From: Phoronis australis
Lineage: Eukaryota > Phoronida > Phoronidae
DNA: 64,000 bases
Assembly: GCA_002633005.1 (NCBI GenBank)
Contig: NMRA01000094.1
Location: forward strand, 584,597 to 648,596
Direction: 5' to 3'
Below, piece by piece: positions 10,501 to 22,500 of this stretch. How positions within the stretch are numbered: the first letter of the stretch is position 1; each line of letters starts with the position of its first letter. The notes below the pieces were generated by a model, which did no database searches, was not told the DNA's origin, and saw only the letters and a program-made list of their open reading frames with translations. The translations under genes were made by a program, and so were the position numbers.

Positions 10501-13500
10501 CATCTTCGTCCGTCCGGCGTCCGTCCGCCCGGCGTCCGTCCGGCGTCCGGCGTCCGGCACCCGCTGCTCTATCTCCAAAACCCTTTGGCTTTGACATACG
10601 TTCATGAAATTTGGCACGTGTTCCTTTAATGGATGGGAGGCATGAGCGAACTTTCGGACGGATCCGACCACCGGTGTGCCCCCTAGTAGCAATTTTATTT
10701 TTTACGCTTACCTCTATAGCTTCATAGGTCCTCCATTTTTTACATAAAATTTGGCATATAGGCATCTATTAGTGAGATGACACTATACTTCCGTCTTCGG
10801 AAGGATTCGACGAAGTTTGCGCCACCTAGTGTCATTTTTTGCTGTTTTTGAGTCTGTTTTTAGCGTCCACCCCTCTATTAACCAAACCGCTCTAAGGATG
10901 ATTGCGAAAATTGGCATGTATGTTTTTACTATGAAGAGGACGGCTGACGATGATTTTCTGTCGATTTCGTCTACTGTGGCGCCTCCTCGTGGCAGTTTTG
11001 TTTCTTTGCGTCCATGTCTGTATCTCCTAAACTGTTTGCAGTATCATTATTAAATTTAGCAAGTATATTTATATGATGTTGACAATGGATGATGATGGCT
11101 TTCGGATGCATCTGACTACTGGTGTGCCCCTAATGGCAATTTCATTCTTTTACGTTTACCTCTGTATCTTCAAAGGTCTTCAACGTATTGTCATAAAATT
11201 TGGCGTGTAGGCATCTATTAGTCAGATGACGCTATCGTCCCGTTTTCGGATGGATTTGACGCAGTTTGTGCCACCTAGTGGCCATTTTTACTGTTTTTAG
11301 TCTGTTTTTGGCGTCCACCCATCTATCAAGCGAACGGCTCTAAGGATGATTGTGAAAATTGGCATGTATGTTCTTACTGTAAAGAGGACAGCTGACGATG
11401 ATTTTCCAACGATTTCGTCTTCTGTGTCGCATCCGAGTGGCAGTTTTGTTTTTTTTTTTGCGCCCATGGCTGTATCTCCTAAACCGTTTGCAGGATCTTT
11501 GCTAAATTTATCAAGTGTATTTACATTACGTACACAACGAATGACAACAACTTTCGGATGGATCTGACTACCAGTGTGCCTCCTAGAGGCAATTTTAGTA
11601 TTTTAGGTTTACCTCTGTATCTTCAAAGGTCCTCAACAGATATTCAGAAAATTTGGAATATAGGCATCTATTGGTGAGATGATGCTATCCTCCCGTTTTC
11701 GGATGGAATAGAGGTACTTTGCGCCTCCTAGTGGCCATTTTTCCTGCTTTCGAATCTGTTTTTTGGCGTCCACCCGTCGATTAACCAAACCTCTCTAAGG
11801 ACGACGTTGAAAATTGGCGTGTATGTTCTCAGTGTGAAGAGGGCTGTTGACTATAACGAATTCGACTACTGCGGCGCCTCCTAGTGGTAGTTTTGTTTTG
11901 TTTTGCGCCCATAGCGGCATCTCTTGAACACACTGCATGATCTTTAAAGGAGCATGCCACCCAAAAAACAACCTAATTTGTATCAATGTAGATCGAGTAG
12001 TTCTACTCCATAACGACACGTACGGTTGCGTTACCTGACACCTGACGGCAGACGGAGGTGTTGGAATTATCCAATGACGTCAACGGTTTCACACGCAGTC
12101 TGTTCAGCAGTTCACAACACGGGTTACTGGTGTCAGCTTATCGCTTGAAGTCATCGTTTAACACCAATAAATCATCAAACTTCGATGTAAAACCCTTAAA
12201 AATACACCGAGTTCTTATAAAAACGTGTTGTTTTATTTCGCTCTTACGGATTTATTGGTATTTGGACACACCGTAGCCTACAAAATTCGGCAGGCCAATA
12301 AGTTCCGTAGCAGGAGTTTGGGGTCTGTTCGGAGATAATTTCGAAGTATTTTCCGTGAGATACAGACAGGAGAANCACGAAACTGCAAATCTACTTACTC
12401 GTCGGGGGCCGCGAATTCAGGTTCCGCTTTGGCCACAGCACCGTCAGGGCAAAAGTTGTACATTGACAATCATTATTTGAGTAATGTAAATGTAAATAAA
12501 GATTCCCCTAACACCTGGCCGTGGGATGGAAATCGAGTTGTTTCACAACAGTTTCTGCCAGCTAACACTGAATTAACATGAGCTCACATGGCCTAGGTGT
12601 CCCGTCAATTAGTTTTATTGCACCTAAAGCCGGTAACGCAGTGATTTTTTCATTTCTGGCTTCTCAAATCATTTGCACTCACGAACACTCCAAAGGCATT
12701 ACAAATTCCATCTAATGAGACAGACTTTGTTTCAGTTTTATATAAGTATTGGTTAGGATGAGAATAATTCACTTTGAAACAGAACCGTTCGGCTCAGTAA
12801 TAAACGCCAACATGGCAACTCGCAATCCCGACTTAGAACGAACTAGAGCTCATCAGTCCCGACTTCGGAGGTGGATCGCTAAGTTTTACAGGCTATCAAT
12901 TCGAACAGGAATACAGTGATGGAGAAATACTAGAGAGGCGCCGTGAACAAGCTCAGACAACGGAACGTATGGAGTTATTTGGTAAGCCGGCATTCGTCAG
13001 CTACTGTCTACATCTGCAGGCCATAGATACGGAGATGTTTTACAGCCTCATACTTGCTATTTACAGCGTGCATTTCATTCTGCGTATAGAAGTCAAAGCT
13101 AGACTGCGTATAGAAGTCAAAGCTAGACTGCTTATAGAAGTCAAAGCTAGACTGTGTATAGAATTACTCACAGAGAATTGACAGTTGGTGCGATTCAGCA
13201 TAACGACTCGATTGAACGTATCCATCGCTACGGCAGACAGCCACTGCAAAACGAGGCTCACTACGATAACTCCGTTAAATGGCTAATCGCCACTGTAAGA
13301 ATTATTAAAACCAAGAAAGCAGAATTGATGGTCAAATAATTTAAGCTTCAATTTCCAGCCTGGTTTTTTATTTTAATAAAAAAAAATGATTTTGATGACA
13401 TCAATTATTCTTGCAGATCAATGACAAATCAACTATTAGACCCGGTAGTCCCTACCTCTGTACCAGGACCTGAGCTATGCTTGATGTTAGTATTCTTGAT

Positions 13501-16500
13501 CAGCAAATTGAACCAGATGTGACTTGCACGTGACAGCAAAATGCGATGAGCCGCCACTATCAAATATATCTTCAGCTCGTCAAAAATACGAGCAGATGAC
13601 CTGGGCCCGGTCTCTAATCTTTGTACTCGAAACGAACTCGAAACGAACTCGAAACTATTTTTGGCAATTTCTCTGCTCCTTTTGTGCGAACTTAAGATAA
13701 TTGGTTATCAGACTGTGCTCGAATGCATTATAGTTTATGCATAGGAGTTCTAGTTCAAGTTTGCCCTTGAAGACCCTTGTATTCGTGCTACAAACTCGAG
13801 TAAAAACTCGAAATTTCGAGTTCAAACTCGAACTTATTGCTTTAATATTGGGTTTACAAACTGTAAACTAAGGGCAATAAATTATCTACGTAAGTTATTG
13901 TGTACTGGAGCATAGAATAATAGACACTTATCTTGATTTCGCCCAAAAGTACAGTAGAAAATGCCAAACCTAATTTCGAGTTCCGTTTCGAGTAAAAAGA
14001 TTGGAGACCGGGCCCTGGTGTAGAAAGCATTATTATCAACAATGTACAAGATGAACATAACCCCGCATTTTGGCCCTTTCACTCCTACTGAAAAGCAAGG
14101 TAGGCTAAGAAAAAAGGGGCAAAAAAGCACAAAATCGGAACTTTTCACCCCAAAAACACCACTTCCCTGCCGATGCACGACTAAAGCCAACATTAGATTC
14201 TGGAAGCAAATTTCCTTCCGATTCCGAAAATGTGGTCCAAAAGTACTGTCAACTAACTGGTTTTTTTGGCAATTCGGACTTGTTTGAGGGCTACCTGAAA
14301 TCGCAGCCAATTTGTCAGTCTCTAGCCAGCAATACACATTTCCAGCCGGGGGCCGCCATCTTGAAGAAGAGTACAGCTACAGCAGAACAAGTGGTCTCGT
14401 TTCGTTTTCAACATGTTCACCAACACAAGCAACCCACATTCACTGAGCCTACATGCAATGCCTACCTACAAAATGCCCCCAAGCTTGGCCTACCCCAAAA
14501 TTTCAAATTGGCCGCGGCCGCAGACTAACTGTTCAGTGACACCTTATCGCAGTGAGCCTCGCTCTGGATATTAATGTCCGCCCCGTGTACCATAGAACTT
14601 AAGCCCTGGAATGCCAACTCCCGCACGTGACCAATGCATTCTATTAGAGCTTGCGACCCCGAGACTAGCCGCGAGAGTTGGCACTGTGAATTTCTGGCAG
14701 TCTACTCTACTGGGTTTCGATTGAGTGTTGTAGTTATCAAACCAAGCATAATTTTATTGCTTCAATTTCATTTTGACATTTTGGGTCATCAAGCGAGACT
14801 CTTCAGCTACGGTTCTAGACGACACGTGATTTCCCGACAAAATTAGTCACAATCCAGACAATTACATTGGTCATTCTTTATACGCACTGACCCCTGACCC
14901 AGGGCGGATACAGAGAATTGTGTGATCTCTGATTTTTTCATCTCCAGTCTTAGAAGCACTTTCGACAACCTATCATACTACATCTCAGAAGTTTTTCAAT
15001 AAGACATTTTGGGTCTTAAAATCATGTTACAGTATTTACGGAAAGGAGCGACTTTTGGTTTCTGATTGTTTGTTCTCCAATTATGAATGAAAAGTTTGGG
15101 CCCTCTTAGCAGGTGTGTTCACTTAACGTTTAAGGTTCAGTCAGCCAAGTGCTTAGAGTTACAAAAATTGGTATGTGTATATAATGTTCTGTTTATTTTG
15201 AAAAATGATATGTTGAAAGGCATCATTTAAGGTTACTTTTTATTAAAACTGAGTCGCGTTAAAATTCATCATTTTACTTACTTTAACAAAAGTGAAACCA
15301 CATTTACATTAATAATGTGACCGAAACTGTTGACATGTATCTGTAGAAATGCCTGACATAATATGTTTTATAAATATTGGCGCATTGTACACGAACTTTG
15401 AATTTCATTTGTCAATTTCACCTAATTTCTTGGCAACTTGCACAAAAATGCATGCAAATCAAAATCGACGTTACGACCGTCTTTAGCTAAGACCGGAAAT
15501 TAAAATCGACGTTACGACCGTCTTTAGCTTAGCCCTAACTTTCCATCACTGGTGTTTGGGACTGTGAGGAATTTTAGAGTATATAAAGTGTTTACAAAAG
15601 TGCAACGCAGTTTGCAAACCATGCCTTGTACGGGAGCATAGGCCGGAAAATTGGCAATAAACGATGGAAATTGTACAAATAATGTCTTTAGAATTACCAT
15701 GTTAAAACTCTCAGAGTTGATTAACTATGAAACTTTGTAGGATGTAATGGGACAACTGTTGTCAAAGTGTTGTTTGATGATGTGTGCGACAAAATATGGT
15801 GTCGGTGATATAGTTTTCTTTAGTAGCTCTCTTACATTTTGCTTGTAAAAATAAGATCTTTGAAGAGTTTACGTTTGCAAGATATGTATGCGTGCGGCTG
15901 AGATATGTCTGGCGTTTTGCATTAAGAATACAAGATAAAAACACGGATTATAGTTAAACGATGGGATCAATATATTGCACGTGACAGTATGTCCGGCCGT
16001 GCGCGTGGGAATTCTGATAAAATGTTAGGTTTTACAAAGTCCGCAATTTTAATTACATGTAAAAATGTGACATTCAGCTACTGTGTATTCATTTCAAAAA
16101 TCACTGTTTTTCTTTCAAAGTGACGCCCTGCTTTTATGATTATGTAACAATATGATTATTTCATCTTTGTCAGTAATTCTCCAATTTGATGAGTTTTGTC
16201 TTTTTATCTAGGCGAAAAGCGCATATTCATCTCGTCCCATTAATGTTACACAAGTGAGACTGTCGATACGTATGCCAACCATTCAAACTGCTTTTTAAAT
16301 TATTTTTCTCGAGAAGTTGATCGGCATCCGTGCGTTATTTTGATATGTTTGTAACCACGTCTACGTCCGGATTGTCACCACGTCTACGTCTGGATTACTT
16401 ATTTTAAAGCAGCTATAAACCAGGGCCCTGTTGTATAAAAGTTACGCAGCAGTTTTATGCAACCCGCCCAGGTTCTTGCATGTTTCAAAACTAACTTTCT

Positions 16501-19500
16501 TCACTGCTGCTTTTGATCTTCCAAAGTAACGTCGTCGTGTTCTTGTTCTTTGTTTAAAAGGGTACTAAACCGTGTTTTTGGTGATTTCAACAAATCTTTT
16601 TTCTGCCACCTGCTAATGAGTCATTGGCGTCCCACCTGAGTGATAAAATCAGGATTCAACTACTAAATTGATACTTTCTTAATCACAGATAGGATGGTAT
16701 GGTTTTTGGTGGGTGGTCTTTCCCTACTACAGTTGTCGTGTAACACGCCTAAAGCGTATGTTACGCTTGCCAGTTGTTAGCAGACTTTAAGGATTGTTTA
16801 AAGTTCGTGGGCGGATCCAGGATTTTGAATTAGGGGGGCAGGACAGAATATTAGCCAGGATTTTGCCCGTCAGCCGAGACATTCGCACCCCCTAACTGCC
16901 AAATGGAATGGGAGAATTTTAGGGGGGCGATGATTACAGAGCATTATTTGGTATCCTCGGGTTTGGTATCCTTTTAAATTGAAAATGAATTGGTATTTCC
17001 TTGACGGCGATAATTTCCCAGCGGCTGAAACTAACCCGAGGCCACGACAATGAACAGATTGAGCCTACTGGTCTAAATGAATGACGTTCTGTCCGTTATA
17101 CTCAAGCCTTGAAATCTTTTCTAATCTCAGTAAGAAACAGGATGAGGCTGATTCAATAGCTGCAAGTGGCCTAAATTAAAAGTTGTTTTTGGCAGAAGGA
17201 AGCACTGACCGCTGCTAGCGGGATTTGACTGAATGCTGTTTCCTGCCTCTGTACAATACTATGTGACGGAACCAGTTTTGAGTGATAACAGATGCCCTAC
17301 CTGTCAATATGAATACATTTTTCATTTCGCTCAAAGAACTTAATCTGCACATTACTTTGCTTCGGAAGATTGTCCATTGTTGTTCTTTTAGCTCTATGTT
17401 ATGCCGAGTTTTCTGCGCGAGTCCCCAAGGCTGGCTCTGCCTACGTGTACAGCTATGTGAGCGCCGGAGAACTGGTAGCATTTGTGATTGGCTGGAACAT
17501 GATTCTAGAAGGGATTATAGGCGCTGCCTCTGTTGGAAAGACGTGGAGTGAATACCTTGATGCAATGTTGAACGGAACTGTTCAAAAGTAAGACATAACA
17601 TCCAACATGTAGGCCTATCGAAGTTTTAAACATCACTTTTAATAAATTTCATTAACTGGGATACATGCATGTACTCGGTTTTAACTAGTGATAAGATCTG
17701 ATCACAGATCGCTCGTTAAATGGCTAACTCGGGTGAAATAATAATTGGAAACTATACGAATAGTTCACCACTTTATCATAACATAGTGACTAGAGCCACG
17801 AACATTATTTCGTTTCTGCAAGCGTTGGCAAGAAATATTTTTGTGCTACTACATGTGTTGTTGGCGAGGAACACGACATGAGCCAGGCTTTCTAATTATC
17901 CCGATTTCATGAAGCAAGAGTATGGGGCGTTATTGGCTTATTTAGTGTGACAATATCTTGACGATTTGGACCCAGGCAATTAAAATTAAGATGAAATAGT
18001 AATGATAATTACACCAGATTTACGTAGCGCTGTAAATTTGCGAAGCACTTCGCAAATTATTCCCTGTACAAGGTCCTGATCAATCGTAATCCTTCTAATG
18101 TTTCAGGGGCATTATAGAATCTGTGGGTGTAATGGAAAGTCCAGGTTTGTCGCAGTTTCCAGACTTCTTGGCATTTGGCTTGTTGGTCATTATAACCATC
18201 ATTCTGTCCACTGGAGTCAAGGTATGTAATTCGCAAAAGATTTAATAAAAGTTTATTTATTCAGTCGATGAATTTTGCGGCTCACTTTTAATGTTTAGTC
18301 ATACTCTCACCAAAAGCATGTTGCAATGGAGTCAGGGCTCTCAATTATAGTGAGTTCAAGTGACAACCCTGTATTTACTCAGTACACAAGAATTTAATCT
18401 TGAATTGTGTTTATGAGAAGGGTGCCTGTAAGTGATCCAAACTGTCGGTCTGAATAAGAGTCTTCTTTCAAAATGTCACTCCTCCAGATTCGTGTAACAG
18501 AGCCGACATTTACGTCAATTACTCCCCATTTGGTCATGATAACTGACATTAAACCTGACCCACACCAGATTTTCGTTTTTGTGAGCTATAGGGGCCCTAA
18601 TTCCACTCTTTCACAGTGCTACGAAAGGTACTGTGGAATGTTATTTATCATGGCTTCTCATTGGTTAAAGTAACGAAACCGAAGTCATAACATTCAGTCA
18701 TTCCCACTGGTTGAAATCTGGGAAACCCTTTTCAGTTAACTGTTACGTAGTGTGGCGACCACCATTGACTTCAATAGTTGTAATTTATTAAAACGGACAG
18801 TGATCGAATTAACCAAAATCAAGGAAACCCCGATCCAGTGGCTTAAGCCCAAATTAGTTCAAAGCCCAGAAGGCGTGTGCAAGTGGTGGCGATGTGATCG
18901 GTAAACTGTAAATAGATGCTCACACAAGGAGTTCCGTGTGTCAGGGCCAATAGTGGAACTTAACACCAAGCCTTGTATTCTGTACACTTACACGCTGTAA
19001 ATGAATTTTTATCAAATACTTAAAGACTTTTTGTTAAAATATACAAAAAACACACAAAAAACAGCGTATGAGACGACGTCGATTTTTTTCTACATCCAAT
19101 ATTTATGATTTTACAAAATAATAAGTTGATGTGAAGGTGGCGTACGAATACAAAACTTGTAGTAATTTTCATTACAGGCTTTGGTGTTTTATTACAAGCT
19201 TTTCATTTTCATTCATGCACTTTCGAGAACGTCATGATATTTTCGTAATAGTGGATATAATAGTTTTACAGCTATATCATATAATGAGAACTGTTTCAGT
19301 TGCGCAATTATATGTCCCAGTGTAAGTTGGTTAAGCAGACGTCACTGGTGTCATCCATTTAAATGAACAGCTGTGAGTAGACCAAGACACAAATTAATGT
19401 AAGTCTTTAATAAAGATGGCAACTGTTGTCATGCAAGAGAATCTTAGACATTATTAACCTAAATAAGCAATCGTGTTTATTCATTATTTATAGTTTTTCA

Positions 19501-22500
19501 TTTGAATGTGTAAACTAATAATGGTCATCACGGCGTTTTCCCGTTGCTCCCAACTTGTTCGATTCTGTAGCCAAACAAGTTGGGCAGATCACCCCTGTAG
19601 CCAATATCGTACACGACTGATTAACTCCAGTCCGGCATTTATGGTTGGAGGTCGAGCTCTCTGTTCTTCGATAATTGCTCTAATCTCCGATCAGATCGTA
19701 TCTAGCCTGGCTGCGCTGTGCTGCTAAAAATGAAAGTTAAGTTATAACGTATTTGAACATAAACTAATAGCATTTCTGAATTCCTTGTCAAATGCTGATC
19801 ATGTTTAGTTTTTGAATCACCAAAACCGCCCAACTACAACACTCAACAGAACAGGTGAAACACAGTAGAGTCATATGGCAGTAATTGTGTATTGCTTTGT
19901 ACAGTTCCTAGAATCCCATGTAAAGTAGTCTGCTTGTCTCTTTTTATTCTATTTGTTGTGGTAGTGTGGGTTGTGACCTACAACCACTTTAGATAGGAAC
20001 TGAAACTGATTGATATGTGATCCTGGAGATAAAACCAGGAAAAATAGATTGGGAACTTCAGTCCCAAGACAGCACCAAAATACCCCTCCAACACATTAAA
20101 GCTCCGTCATAAAGAGAAGAGAAAATAGCTATGCATGTACTCAGGGTACCTATAAATAGTTATTCATATACTCAGGGTACCTATAAATAGCTATTCATAT
20201 ACTCAGGGTACCTATAAATAGCTATTCATATACTCAGGGTACATATAAATAGCTATTCATATACTCAGGGTACCTATAAATAGCTATTCATATACTCAGG
20301 GTACATATAAATAGCTATTCATATACTCAGCGTAACTATAAATAGCTATTCACATACTCAGGGTACCTATAAATAAATGCTTTTCAATTAAGTTTACTTT
20401 ACATTGTGTGCGATCACTAATTGGTAAAAAATCATTTGTGTTTCGTTAGTGCCTGTTCTAAATCATCCAGGGTATTTGATTTATTTCCTGTTGTTAATGG
20501 ATTGAAGACAACGAAAAGTAAATATAGCTGTAAACAACAGTTTGCCTACCGGTACGTGAAACTTAATTCTTTCTCAAGGAGATCTTATCAGACACAAAGA
20601 GAATCAGATGATGGCAAAAAAGTAACGCAAGATGATGTCAACGCTATGATGACAAGAAATAGTGGCCAACTCCCAAAGAATCATATCCTCTCTCACTAAG
20701 TCTTGATCAGCTATAAAATCACACTTTTGTTTGATTCTTATAGCAGCAAATCAAAGTATCCCCTGGCCTTAAAAGTTGCAGTCCCAGGTAGTCATGTGGT
20801 TGTTTCCTACTCTTTTATTTTAGATTCTATTGCAGGGAACACGCCTAAAATCTGAACAGCTACATTTCTCTGTAAAAAGCTGAACGCTGAAGTTTTTGAA
20901 GAGCTTTCTATAAATGAAAACAATTTGGCTATGGCAAAAATTCATTTCACTAATAAAATTCACTGAACGGACTAAACATAAAAGAAAGGTCTAAATTCCA
21001 ACTGCTAAACACTTTATCAACTTATGAATAATGAGAACAAAAAAATTAATAATTTACAGGCGACATTTAATTTAAAAAATCTTGTTGTTGAAGAAAAAAG
21101 AATACTCCACTTTATATGAAACGTGAACAAATTAATCAGATTATTCAAACGTAAAAATAAGTTCCTCGGTTGTTCGGACGTAAAGTCATATATAGGTCAG
21201 ATTCTTCTGCATTTTCATCAAACTTGCGCATTACCACAATATTGTAATTTTTTCATAGATGTTCTTTTGTTTGGGTTTGTTTTGGTCTACTGGTCTGCCT
21301 GCCATCGCTCAAAAATCACTCAGACCCTGTGTTGGTGCCAGGAATGACATGGTTTTCAAATTGGTCTTGTTATCTCTTAGTTTACTAAGTTGTAATAACT
21401 GTTCACTTTGGATTTACTTTTATGTTAGCACAGCAAAAGATTTCAGACATGTTTCTGTCAACTTGCGTTGTTTTCTGTCGACTAACTTCTATGACCCATC
21501 CAGCCTGAGTATCCATGTGATGTCAGTGCTGCTCATTTCTGTAGTAAATATGTTGATGTTGTAGACCAAACTTGATCGGTAACCTACTTGGTCTACGACT
21601 TTGACACATTGCCCATTCGAAGAAGCATTGCTTGCAAGCGACAGGATGACCATTAACATGTGTTGCAGAAACAGTGGTAGTTGCTTTCTGTATGTCAGGG
21701 CACAAGTTATTTCGAATCAGTAAAGTGTCCCAGAATGAAAGCGAGGTCTTAACACATTCTATCTATTCCCGTTTACATGACGCAAACACTTGCAGTGTAC
21801 TGCACAATTGTATTTCCTGTGCAATTATCTTACTGTGCAGACACCCTGACATGTGTGTACGTTGTGTATGCACTCATTATACTAAAACTATAAGTTACAT
21901 TGAACACTGCTCTTACTCATCAGTCTCATCTCTCATTTCGAATGATACATTCTGATTGCAGTCACTGTGTAGCTCATTTAGCCATCTATGCTTTCTAGCC
22001 TAAGTCAGACTTCAGTCAAATTGAGCAGAAGTTGACAGCTCAGTGGATTCACTTCACGAAGGCGAACAGTTTCGTTCATATATGAGATAGACTATTTGTC
22101 GTATAATGTTTAAGCATTTTCACCTTAAAAAATAGCGTTGTTAACTGTGTGTGATTGGAAATATTCTTATAACTGCAGCAACACTCAGTGAATGAATGTG
22201 CGTATTTAAGAAAGCAAGTGAAAACTAAAAAATAATTCTAATATTCATGTGGCCAAAGATTAATGACATTTTCAGTTGAAAATTGCGTCTACTGAACATC
22301 CATTGACTGTGCTAAAATACATCGTTCCTATTCTACATCAATTTGTCATATTCTGTTCTACACCACTACACTTCTAATTACATAAGTGAAGTACAATTAC
22401 CGTTATTCTGCATCCATGTTATTTTTATCATTGTTTACAATTACCTCTGATGAATGTTAAAGTTTTACAGTTCAGTTCCAGAAACTTTGGTTCAAATTGT

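Larger units (their letters stand above)
7523..17391 (+). other. intron A-B of the transporter gene (9.9 kb)
   Basis: Repeat-rich intron holding a CAGTGGCGGA-type MITE (8342-8491), a hairpin pair (9553-9666), a TTAA-element arm (10257-10462), a CTCF-like cassette (10463-11950), a MITE copy (13601-14017) and a further MITE copy (16806-16930). Stretches 8492-9552 and 14018-16805 hold nothing else recognised except a 34-bp direct duplication at 15457-15535. Confidence 0.8.

Noticed and set aside
10411-10692. Overlapping frames at the start of cassette C1 with Arg/Pro/Gly repeats
   Set aside because: Translations of the GTCCGTCCG/GGCGTCCGG microsatellite; similar frames occur at 43037-43321.
20126-20377. 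Reading the TATAAATA words of the 31-bp array as multiple TATA boxes
   Set aside because: Intronic tandem repeat with no start-like sequence; MEF2-type match is the tighter description.
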